Shown: piece by piece, positions 25,071 through 36,885 of the stretch
How the letters are laid out: each line of letters opens with the position of its first letter
How positions within the stretch are numbered: position 1 is the first letter of the stretch
Assembly (NCBI GenBank): GCA_950295325.1
Contig: OX485803.1
Location: 59,907,554-59,971,553, forward strand
Source of the DNA: Polytrichum commune
Taxonomy: Eukaryota > Streptophyta > Polytrichopsida > Polytrichales > Polytrichaceae
Reading direction: 5' to 3'
DNA length: 64,000 bases
Translations under genes and position numbers: made by a program
Notes under the pieces: generated by a model
Database searches by the model: none
What the model was told of the DNA's origin: nothing
The model's input: only the letters and a program-made list of their open reading frames with translations

Positions 25071-25479
25071 CACAGGGAGGTTACTCCATTGTCAAGTTGA
25101 ACACCATGTGCGAACAAAGTTTGCTACCCTTATATTACATGGCATAGATAATTTCAAAATTTATGATATTTTTTCTACATATACATAACCATTGTTTTGT
25201 AATTTTTTTTGAAATTTTTAGTCATCTTCATTTTTGTAATATTTTTTTTGTTCAATTATGTGTCATTCTAGTTAGAAACGGTATGTGCTATAATAAAAAC
25301 AAATCATCAAATTTAGTTACCATTTTTTACTATGTAATAGGTGCCATGTATATCTACTCATGAAAAAAATGGTAAAATTTTGACCCATTTTGGTAATGCT
25401 TTATGTAAAAAGTAGGATTTTTTATATGTAAAGTGTTCGCACGTGGTTGTTCAACTTTACAATGGAGTGACCTCCCTGT
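25071..25479 (-). mobile_element. ~410-bp MITE, copy 2 (inverted)
   Basis: Reverse-complement copy of the family. It is flanked by ATTCCAGCC (25062-25070) and ATTCCAACC (25480-25488), a 9-bp target duplication with one mismatch. Ends are CACAGGGAGG and CCTCCCTGT. Copies 1 and 2 therefore lie in inverted orientation about 0.9 kb apart and could pair in a long transcript. Confidence 0.85.
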
Positions 25480-28400
25480 ATTCCAACCAACGTTATCCAT
25501 ACTTGCCTTGTGGGATTCCATGTAGATTTTTTCATCCACTGAAGATGTTACGGATTATGGTCCAAAATTACCTTCATGTAAACTCAAACCAGGGTTCCGT
25601 GACACTCTCGACCAATGAAAATGCAAAGATTCTCAAGAGCCAGGGCCTAATAGCTTTCGTGTAAACAAGCACTTGTGAAGTGAGAAACCATTCCCGGATT
25701 TTTAAAAAAAATCTGATCACCGACAATTTGCAATTTTCCTAAGTAATGTTGTTTTCATGTCATTCTCAACTTCTCATAATGAAGGTGTAGGTTCAACCAC
25801 CGTGTAAAGGACGAGTGGCCCAACTAGAGACATAGAATATGTTACCGGATTGAAAGTTTTTTCTTTTCTTTTTTTTCCCCTAAACTTGTATCATGAAGTG
25901 ATTGGTACAAAATTTTGACCACCGAGTTTCCGTATTTTGTGTGTGCTCTTGACATCATTACTTTTGTTGTACACTTGGCTCCGAGTCTCCCCATTGTACT
26001 AAGTTATGAGCACTACTAACCACATCACGCAACATAGTCTATGCCCTAAATATGATGAGCATGTCCCTACCCGATACGCACTTTGAAGGGGAATTGTTTC
26101 TATTTCTACAAAGAAAATACCATCTTGCACTTGGACTCCTCATTGCTTGCTACTTCCACCTTCGCATTTGATGGCATTCCCACCATCGTTGTTTCCAACG
26201 TCTTTGACGGTGTAGTCCCAAGGGGTCACTTCTCCGTGTATTAGGATATCACATGCAATAGAATTTGCTATCTTTCATTATATGTATTAAAATTTGAAAA
26301 TCGAACAAACACATTGAGTTCATAGTCAGTTTGTATAACCATAATTCGACATTGTATAAATTTGAGAGTTTTGCTTACATTATACTTATCATTTTGTTTT
26401 TTTGATGATTTTGGGAGTTGGTTTCTATGTCAATTATTACTGCGGTTTACCATCTAGAGTTACATGTTGTTAAGAATCCACAATGAGAATATCAATGGTT
26501 ACTCAAACACAAAGATTTCACGTCATGTGACGGATCGATGGTGACATGACGCTGGACCCAAAGTGTGTTGGGTGGGGGGGGGGGTAAATTTCATAATCTA
26601 CCCACAGGTAGATTGACGCGGTCAACCCCTTGGTCAACAATTTGGTCGATTGCTACTTTACAATTGACATGTTGTTTGGCTTACGAGAATAGAAATCATC
26701 ATAGCAATCGATTTAAAAAATTAAATTAAATTTTTTTACAAAGCCAAAAAAATTTTGGACCATTACATCTTGTTGGTTGCAAGATCTAGCGATCATCTTT
26801 TTGGAGTTTTTGGAAATGTTTTTTCCGGGGTTTAGCAATCGACTAGCTAGTGGATCACCCTAAATCAAATGTTGCAGTTGACATAGAGGAATCGACTAGT
26901 TGGTTGACTGCTACTAGTAATTCACTTTAAGAAATACCAAAAAATGATTCAAACTTCCAAAAGAAATTGGACCATTAGATCTTGCATCCAACAAGATCTG
27001 ACAACCCAACAACATTTGGAATAGTGTTTTTAGAATTCGAGTGCCCTAATCAAAACTTGTGATCAACTAGAGCAATCGATCAAAAAAGTAATAAATTTCT
27101 ACTATAATCACTACTACAACACCATAATTTACCGCGTCAACTTGCATCATGTTCCAACATGATGTGATAGACAAAGTTTGCGTCAAGTTCATTTGCGCAT
27201 CATTGCTTAAATAACATAAATAGCTCATATGCACATCAAAGAACATGATGTATCTTACTTGGTAAAAATGGTATCTTCAATTGCACGCATAACTCCGAAT
27301 AGTAACTCATAGCAATGCTGGTGTAAATAGAAGCATTAGGTGAGTTGCTAGACAAAGTTTTACTAATTTGAATATAGTACTTTAAAGTATAGTAGATACC
27401 ACTCAAATCTACTCACAAGAAAAAGAAAAAGGGATTCGCGATGTCTACGTAAATTCTTCTACAAGTTGACTAAAGTGTACACAAATGACACGTGTCATTA
27501 GTATGCTCAAGAAAACCTTCCCCTTGCATACTAAAATGTAAACACACGACACTTGTCATCACTACGCTAATTGTCATCAGTACGCTAAAAAAATCTTTCC
27601 CTTGCACACTAAAACGCAAGACTATCATCTAATGTATTCCAATGCGCTACTCTAAATGTCACAATGTAGATATTTTTTTCACTTGGAGAAGTTACTTATG
27701 TTGACGAATGGAACCATATTGACAACTAGCAGGCGTGACACTATGAAACCTCTAGGCATTTAGTTTAAACCCTTTGCAAACAATGTACGTGACACTGAAT
27801 ATCACAAACGGTGTAGACTAATCTGGGGTTTGTGACTCTATTTTTGAAATCACATTGTTCAAAAAGAACCATTTACAGGTTATAGATAATATAATTCAAT
27901 GAGTTTTCACCTTCACAATGGATGAGTTTATGTAGACCCCACAAACCCTAGCCCTTCAGTAGGCCTCTTTCTCTCTCTGTCTATCTATATATATAGCTAT
28001 AGCTATCTGCTGCCCACCAAGGATCCGTGTCTCATAAGTACGCGTTATTTGTAGGATTTGTGCATTGAAGCAGAAGTGAAAGTAAAGTAAGTGGTTGAAA
28101 ATGTCAGTGACCAAGTGGGGGCTTCAATGGAGGCTTTTCAATGTGAAACGAGTGAGTTCATAGCAATATTTTTTAGGGCACCTACCAAACTTAACCTGCA
28201 GTTTAAGTAGGTACAGTTGACACCATTATTTGGTTCGTTAATTTTCTGAATCGGACACCTCTTGTATGTGTGATTGGTGTGTGCTTTGGTGAGAATCCAA
28301 AGAACAGACATCACGAAGTCGTATGTTTAATGGAGATCGGACTAAGGTGGAAATACCATAACCCTTGAAAATAAGGTGATTTTATCGCATTGAAGATCTG

Positions 28401-29123
28401 GTCTGACAATCATGAGATAATTTTCCAAGATAGACGAGAAGGATTCATGAAGAATGCAAGTTGTTTCATACTTTTTTGTCGTATACAAAAAATGTTACAT
28501 TTTTTCACAGTGGAAAGTTGTCCAACTCCCTACTCGTTTGCTAGATTCTCCCTACACCGGACACGGTAATCCGCATTTCCATACAGAACATCGCCTAAAT
28601 CAGTTACCTCATGAGCACATTAACACTTGACTCCCATTGGCTACACTAAGTGTACACGCACTGAAGTTGCCGCCGAGCCATGATCCGTTTTAGAAATGGC
28701 ACTTCACCATTATGACGACGGTTTAGTGCACGGCTAGAGGGTGGTTAACGGGTTATGGTATTTCTACCTTAAGTTTGGAAATTTTGTTAGCTATTATGTA
28801 TACAATAATGAGCACAATTGGGAGGACATGTGTATCAGTGTAAGGAATCAACGAACATTCGATGTTGATAAGGACCATGACTAAATAAGAGGAGGTCCGA
28901 TTTCTCATCCACTTTTTGTGGATGTTTCATTGTAGATGTGCTTATGCAATGCAACGTAGCTTTGGAGATGTAAACGTGATCAATAGAAAATGGAGAACGA
29001 GAAATCAAACCCGACAACACCTACTGTATACCTTAGTGTAAGTAGCTTTCATGTGTCGGATGTATCTCAATGAAGCAGCAAACCGAATTTGAGCCGTAAA
29101 TGATAATGAAATTTGACATGATG
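25480..29123. other. Intergenic with degenerate repeats
   Basis: No gene supported. The stretch 26510-26900 resembles 55440-55740 in reverse complement, including a GACCCAAA segment followed by a G run. Bases 27475-27625 contain two diverged copies of a unit with GACAC-TGTCAT and CCCTTGCA motifs. At 27110 a CACTACTACAACACC sequence resembles a CACTA-type transposon end, but no partner end was found. Confidence 0.45.
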
Positions 29124-29134
29124 TTGTTGGTACC

Positions 29135-29496
29135 GGCACCACGGGCCTTGGCTTGGTGGTTAGGGCTCATGGCTCCCAATGAGGAGGTTGTGGGTTCTAT
29201 TCCCCATGCCGGCGTGGTGCTCACCACCTTAGTCCACCCAACTATGGTTGGGGGGTCCTTGGACCTTGTTGTATGGGGACCTTTGGGGGGATACCATGTC
29301 CGGTATCTTCAAGGCACTAGTGGCTAGCTAGGAACTAGTATAGTGTGTCACTATAGTGCCCATCCTCGAAAGGGGAGAGTAGTATTGTTCCAATGTCCCC
29401 TTGTCCAGTGGGCATCGGGTCATTGGCATTACGAACGGACACTTTATTCACGCCGGCCCCTTGCTTGAAAGGGGTTGGAGTTTCTATCTATCTATC
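29135..29496 (+). mobile_element. tRNA-derived SINE with a LINE-like 3' tail
   Basis: A 362-bp element flanked by perfect 11-bp duplications TTGTTGGTACC at 29124-29134 and 29497-29507. The head carries internal pol III boxes: A box TGGCTTGGTGG (29149-29159) and B box GGTTCTATTCC (29193-29203), 44 bp apart as in tRNA genes. The tail 29365-29483 aligns with the 3' tail of the LINE at 10231-10346 and ends in a stem-loop (29453-29462 with 29469-29478, two G-U pairs), then a (TCTA)n run. SINEs encode nothing and rely on a LINE enzyme that recognises a shared 3' end. Confidence 0.85.
29149..29203 (+). promoter_or_regulatory. Internal pol III promoter of the SINE (A and B boxes)
   Basis: A box at 29149-29159 fits TRGCNNAGYGG with one change; B box at 29193-29203 fits GGTTCRANTCC with one change. 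Spacing and distance from the 5' end match tRNA-derived SINEs. Confidence 0.75.
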
Positions 29497-29507
29497 TTGT
29501 TGGTACC

Positions 29508-32500
29508 TTTAGGGAATGTTGTCATAGAAGGCACTCCATGTCATGTGCCCTAGTACCGGAGGGTGGTTTCTACATCGATTTCAAGTGAGTCTCCACCAAT
29601 GTATGAATGACACATGGCAAAGTTTGGGGAAGGTGAAAAACTAACATGAGCCGCTTTATGGTTCTACACTACAATTCCATTGCTTAAGGATAACGTTCTT
29701 AAGCAACCAAGCAATGCTCCCATGTCCCCACATAATCCAATTCCATTACGGTTTTAACCTCTACCTATCATTTGAGCACGAACCCAAGCTCCACATGTCA
29801 CTTATTCTAGGCATGAGAATGATTCGGCCGAGAGATGGGAATTATAAACATGGTGCGATGCTCAAACAACAATGGCTTCAATCTCACCGTTGCAGTAAGG
29901 TCCCCGTGAAACATGTCATCTCTTCATTTAGAAGGGTGGGGGAGCATGAGGCTTAGGGTGCATTTCCATGTATTGGCCGTTCTTGCAAAGCAAAATAGAG
30001 TTTGTTAATATCGGTAAAGCTTTTGCTTGTATCATCAAGCATCTTTTTGGCCAAGCACTTCCATTGGAATAGGGGGCCAAAATGTGAGATAGTAGATTTG
30101 TTGCTTGTTGTCCAACATGCAAGTCAGAATGTGACCGTCCTTGCACTTATCCACTTTGAATGTTGCATGGCTAGATTGATTAAACTTCTTATCTTGGAAC
30201 GCTACAAAAACAAGAACAAATCCATAATTTATGAGCATGACACCATGAACAAAATCCAATGTAAAATTTTACATCCACACCAACAACTTTATGAAAATTA
30301 AGGTTTCTCCTGCTCCAATAAATCAACTACCAAGTTTTGGAAAAGAGAGGTAGTCAATCCCCTTGTCAAACTTTGCATGTAACCTATCCCATACAATTGT
30401 GCGAACCGTTGACTCATGTTTTCCAGGAAAATTTAATGCACACTTCCATGTGGAGGCCTTCTAGAGAAAAAAAAAATACTTCTCCCTTATGTATACTATG
30501 TACACTAATGCCTTAAATAATACATCTCGTATTGTAATGTACACTATCTACACTCACATTAGTTTGTATGTAGAGTCCACCTTGGTGTTGAAGGGGGGGG
30601 GGGGAGGGTTCCAATTTTGGGTCGCCTAACAATTTTTGCCGACTTTGCCGGCACATGGAAGTGAGCCCTTAGTGATTTTATGTTGGCACGTTTTGAGTAA
30701 ATCCAAGTTTATTATCGGATGTTAGGCATTTTCAAGTGGTTGAATTTGAGACATTTTGAGATTATTCTTGAATGCTATGCATGTTCTATGAATATGAGAA
30801 ACATAAAGATCCCTTATGCATCCAAGAATAGTTGCACATCCGACATCCACCTCACCTTGCTTAGAGCCTACTCAGAGTGAAAGGAAGCATCCTCCTAATG
30901 CTCAAGAATGCATCAATATAACATTATTCAACCATCTGGGTTAGTTGGCTTTGGAACATGTCAATTATATTGTGTGGGGCCCCCAACCAAATTATAATAT
31001 CCGTTTGCTATTCGTACATTCAAGTTGAGACTTGGAAATTTGTGTGGAGTTACACTCCCGGCCTACTCACAAAAATCATTGTTCATCTTGGCACTATTCA
31101 CAAAGAGTATTGTTCATCCATGCACTATTCATGGAGTCACTATTCCATGACAGTACCGACACAATTCACAATATTTATAATATTCATGCCATCACTATTC
31201 ATCCCAATGTCAGTTTCTTCCTATCATCTAAGTTTCTTCCCACGAACGTAAAATAGTGGAGGTCCATGCTAGATGGTAAATGTAGAATGGAACACAACCA
31301 TGTAGGTGAATAATGTTATGAACATGATTTTAATGCATGATTTATTAATCCTTAATCATCTAAGTGGCCCAAATTGGGCCTCCCCAAGCAAAAAAGAATG
31401 TCTTTGAACTACATACTTTCATTTTCAGCCAACCATGTCAAAAGTGACCCTATCTAAGATCAACTTAGTGTTCAAATGCATTATTTAATTAAGTTAAACA
31501 CACAACTCGGGTGCCTTTGGATACCAATACATACGTTGTAGTTTGATCATCAATGTCTAAGAAGAGTATATTTATATGTTCTCTTTAACATATTACAATG
31601 TACATAACAAGGTTTCAAACACATAAATATATAAAATATGATTTATGAACTTGGTGAAGCCTGTATAAATTATGTATATGGCCATATACTGAGACCCTAC
31701 ATCTTCAAAAGATTAATGCCCACTAGAAAGTAATAAATCCGTTGATTTATACATGCCATGAAATTCCTCTCGCCACCTTTCACATCTATGACCACCGTTC
31801 TTATGTTCTAGAGGACTAAGCACCGTGAGGAAAACTTTGATTTGTGTTTTGCATGGGTGTGAACGCGCTCGTAAAGGTGCAAATGGCAACAAAAAAATCA
31901 TAGCCCCCCCCCCCCCGGGCCCCAAAATGCACATGAAACTCACGAAATGGGAGATCCTTTTACAATGCCACCGGTGGGGTGAAAACCTTGCCATGAAATG
32001 AAGATTTGGGTTGGAGGTTTGTGTGAGAATAAAATGCGAAAAGGTTATAGGCCCCATACATTGAATGCACGTTGAATGAAGAGAAGGAAAATGGCACATT
32101 GCACAATGCTTGGCCCTTTGCATGAAAGTACATTGAGAACTTGCAAGGCCCATTGTCCGAGAAGATTTTTGCATCGAGATCATATCCTAGCGATTCCAAG
32201 TCCAACATGTTACATGTTGACATCTTTAAGTTTTTCTTTAATAAAGTGGGTATATTCTATATATTCCTCTTAGATGATGGGTAATTTTTTTGAAGTCTTT
32301 GAACTTTAACCGGTTAAAAATGGGTCATTTGAAAATGTGACCCATTTTTAGTTTATTCAAATGTTAATTATGAAACAAAATTATATACAGTTATGTGTCG
32401 TTGTCACGGGTAGTTGAGATTTAGATGAAAATCCACGTATTGTGCGTTAATAATTACAACATTGGAAATCTATAAGATCCAATTTTTCTTACAAGGAATG

Positions 32501-35500
32501 ACAAAAATTGTTAGGCTTTCATTTAGTGTTGGTGACACTACACGGGTGTATTGAGTGAGACAAATAGAATTGTTGCCATTAAATACAATGCATTGGGTAG
32601 TTTTTCACTTGTTCTATGATACCGGTCCATGGAACTTGCATTTCATACAACCTATCACACGGGGGAACTTCGAGAAGATTACAATGATATGGAACAATGG
32701 TGATGGGTGATGAGCATATAATCACGGTTTGTATTTGGATACATTTATGTGTTAGATTGAAAGAATATGAATGAATGAGCAATTAATTTTAGATTAGGTC
32801 ACATTTGACATCATGAACCAAAAGAATAGCCAACATTGAGTAAATAACCTTACACACCTCCGTACTCACTTATTGCACTTACTTCTATTCCGAACACATA
32901 CGAGATTGGAATTTGGAAGTCATTAGAATAGATTGGTTTTACCATATCTTTATAGACACATGTATTACGAACTCAAACACATTCATATTTGAATATATTA
33001 ACTAGACCTAACTATTGACTACGTTTGCTATCTAGTATCTAGTTGGAAAAATGTCATAAAAAGAATACATGAGATGTCAAGGAAGATGGAAAGTAACTTC
33101 TCTTAAAAAATTCCAAGGTTTGTAGTAACCGTCTTATGAACTACCTGTGTACTGCTTGTTACCATAGCTCTCTAGTAGCTTAGGCACCTTTCTGCTTAAT
33201 GTATAATGAAAGTGCGAAAGTAAGTTAGGCAACCCATAGAATAGTATTCTAAAATTGGGCAGATTACAAAATAGATTAAAATAAATTAAACATTCATTCC
33301 CGTTTGCTTGTCTTATTCCCGTTTCTATGGTAGTGTGTCAACATGAATTGTGGAGCAAATTCATACTTGTGTTGTTTTTAGACCATGAGTGAGATCGATG
33401 CCGCATGAAGACATTGTTGAGGTTATTTGATGCTACCTTGTTGGACTCCAATGAATGCCACTTGCATTATTGTGATTTTAGGCACTCTTTGAATGCTTTT
33501 TTTAGTAATTATTTTAAAACACTAAGTGTAATTAACTTCTCAAGAAATTTAAGTACCTTTACAATTTATTTATTTTTGCCCAAGCTGCTAAAGAGCTACG
33601 GTATATGATTGTTGGATCTTGTATCAACATTTTCCACAACACTCATTCTTGAAACGCCTCACAAAATGATCAAAGATTGTAATAAGCATCCATTTGAATC
33701 ACTTCACACCAATCTTTATCCAACTTGAATATTCATATAAATTTCATGAAAGATACATCTTTCATTTGCTTCAATTAAGACAATACATTCTTTTTCTTCT
33801 GATCTAATCATTTTTTAAATGTCATTACAAATAAATTATGATGGATAGGAGTAGATCATTCAAGAGCCTCGCTATTCAAAGTGGAAAACCACAACAAGGT
33901 GTAGTAGTTTTCAAAAACATGACATTTGGGGAAAAACATGGATTTAGGGTCTTGAAACCATGAGGGCAACATGTTCAACAATTGCATGATAATAAGTAAC
34001 ATATTTTTCATGAACGTAATTTGTAGTGCATCGTAATTTGTAACAATTGTGAAACCATGATTGGCACTAGTCTCACCTTTATAACTCATTACTTTTGCTC
34101 TTTTGAAAAGCGAAGATCATCATTATGCATTCATAATAAAAACTTAAACTATTACTATTTTTATTGTTCAAACTGTTTGAAGTAGGCATTTGATTTCAAT
34201 GCATCATTATAATTATTAAAAAATATTTTCATTCAAATAACTAGTGAAATTAATAAATTTAATCATTCTATGCTACAATACAAAAAATAATACTTAATTT
34301 ATAATCTCGTCAAAATTTGAAATCGTCAAAAAACATTGCATGGGAGATAACTTGACAGGTGGACAATGTTGAGTATTTTTTATGTATCTATATATCATAA
34401 CAACATTTATTTTATTGTGATTTCAATTTAAACTGTTACTTCAATTAAATTTTTATCTAAGAAGTTTTATTTTTCCTAATAAAATATATTGTAAATTCGC
34501 AACAATTGCTCCAAATGTTCAACTTCTCACAAGTACATCTAAATGGGACATGGAGAGCCGTATACTATTAAGAATAAAATTTAGATAACATATACTAATA
34601 TTTTCAAGTACACTAGATTATTTAGAACATTCAATGGCCCTCAAAAAGATATAAGATATATATTTTGGTTTAGGTCTTCGTCTCGGTATCATATGCTCAA
34701 TAATATTCATTTGATTTTCATCCATCCATTGAATTCTAGATTTGAATCATCTATGTATTTTCATTCATCCACCAATTTATATATGTATTTAAAATTTAAA
34801 ATTTTCATCTAGGAATTTTCATATAATTAACTTTTCCCAACCAAACTTCATTCCTAATTATAATTTCAAACGTACTAATTCAAGTTCGATGTCGATTGTC
34901 TTTACGAGTAGTTATATTGAATCCTTTAAGTAATAACATTTTATAATATAAGACACATTCTTTAGATATTTTTTATTTTAACCAACTCAATTATTTTATC
35001 TCGTATCATTTAATATCCAAATGTAATTAGAATTTCATGTAGGCCTCGTGTGAGGCATAGACAACACTCTTCATATTTGAGCAAAATATAAATTTTATTT
35101 AATTTTAAATTCACAAATAATTTAGATTAACATACGAAAGTCTTTAAGAATGAAGTGAATGATTTTTTTTGTAAAATCTTTTCCATCTAAATTAAGCTTA
35201 GTTGCGGTGAAAAATACAAATTAAACATTGCCATTGTATTATAGTTACAACACTGTATTCAAATGTTTTAAAATATATTATGACTATTTATAATAACTTA
35301 TTAGAAAAATTAACAAAATAAAGTTTGAGTTGTTTTATGGGAAAACTCATAAATTTATATTGGAATACTAGAATGCTATGAAATCAGTTGTCTTAAAGAA
35401 AATGATGTTATAAGTTATTTCAAGTGAACTCTTTTAATTTAAGAAACTATAAATCTACTTGAATTTCTAAAAAAATATTATGATTTATTTGTCCATAGGA

Positions 35501-35912
35501 AATTTATGAAAATTCATTTTTAAGCACTCCGTTGTGAGTTTCCTAGAGTCAATTATATCAAACAAACTATGACCTTATAACTACCTATTAATAATCTCAT
35601 GTGCCTATTAAAAACATTTGCCTTCTTCCTCTTCAAGTTGAGAGTCTGTTGCAATCCAAAAGTCCAATAGTAAATCAATAAAATATTTTTATTCAACTCA
35701 ACCATTCAGACTACCGAGACAAATGGACACAATGATTATAAGTATTTGGTTTTTAGTGTTTGAAACCTTGGTGTTGTTCTTTTGTGATATCTCCTTTATG
35801 TTGGTTTTGATTTGTGCCTTTAACCTGCTCATGTCAAAGTGTGAGACAAAATTTGTGAAACAAAGTAACAAAACATGTGAAACATAACAAAACATGTGAA
35901 ACATTATCTTAC
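29508..35912. other. Intergenic, no gene supported
   Basis: AT-rich DNA with scattered open frames of unclear meaning. The longest is a 156-codon minus-strand frame at 31713-32183, overlapped by an 87-codon frame at 31960-32223; neither shows a recognisable domain. The stretch 31085-31270 (several CACTATTCA units) resembles 56050-56190. G or C runs occur at 30593-30604 and 31904-31916. Confidence 0.45.
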
Positions 35913-36885
35913 TTGTCAAGGTTTTTTTCATTTCGAAAAGCATGATGTCTTTTGGGTCCTGTACATGAAGATTTTGCAACTCCAATTAACAACTGATGCA
36001 AATGAGTCACTTACAGTCAATCACATCCAAAAAAGTAAATCAAATACATACCTGAACCTCCTCAACTGGGTGTTGTGCTAATGAAGAGTTTGGCAGACTT
36101 TGTAGATTTTGTCCAATTTCGTCAATTTCCTCATATGTTTGAGTCCCATTCACACATTTCTCACCGGGGGGGGGGGGGTCACTCCATTGTCAAGTTAAAC
36201 ACCACGTGCGACCAAAAAAAATCTTCTTTTGGTAAGTTGCACCACCAAAATGAGTCGAAATTTTATCAATTTTTTTTCATGAGTAGATATACACAGTACC
36301 TATGACATAGTTAAAAGTGGTAACTAAATTTGATGATTTTTTTTTTCATAAAACATACCGTTTCTAACTAGAATGACACAGAATTGAACTAAAACAATTA
36401 CTAAAAAAAATAAAGATGACTAAAAATTTCAAAAACAATATACAGAAGATACTATCAATGGTTATGTATATGTAGAAAAAATATCATAAATTTTAAAATT
36501 ATATATAGCATGTAATATAGGGGTAGCAAACTTTGTCCGCACGTGGTGTCAACTTGACAATGAAGTGACCTCCCTGTGCTTTCTCACCAAGTGGAACCCT
36601 AGCAGTAGCAGCAACATCCTTTGATACACCATTCTTATTTCGTGAGTGCTTATATTCCTTGAAATACTCATAAACGTCTTCCTCTTTCCAATGCATCTGA
36701 ATGGTTGACCCTTGATATTCAAAAATAAAGCCAGCTAAAGTTCCATAACGTTCTTTGATGAAAATTTTCACATCTGCCTGAGAAGTCTCATTGTGCCGCA
36801 TGTTTGTGAGAAAGAATGAAATCCTAGGATTGTCAAGAATTATCATCAAGAATTGTGAAGGAACCAAGAAGTCAAAAAACACCAT
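35913..36885 (-). pseudogene. Exon-like coding fragment of unknown gene, split by MITE copy 3
   Basis: On the minus strand an open frame runs from 36885 to the MITE at 36579 (FIKERYGTLAGFIFEY, MHWKEEDVYEYFKEYKH). Beyond the MITE the same frame continues from the duplicated target site to 36052 (CVNGTQTYEEIDEIGQ...HPVEEVQ), where a donor GTATGT follows. A further short exon-like piece (DPKDIMLFEMKKTLT) is at 35958-35913, preceded by TGTACAG and followed by GTAAGA, phase-compatible. I recognise no family. It may be a host gene remnant or an old transposon gene. Confidence 0.4.
36166..36579 (+). mobile_element. ~410-bp MITE, copy 3
   Basis: Flanked by perfect 9-bp duplications TTTCTCACC at 36157-36165 and 36580-36588. 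The left terminus, expected to read CACAGGGAGG, is replaced by a run of about 13 G; the right terminus is normal. Same orientation as copy 1. It sits inside an open frame on the opposite strand. Confidence 0.9.

Noticed and set aside
27110-27125. CACTACTACAACACC as a CACTA transposon end
   Set aside because: No matching inverted end or target duplication found nearby.
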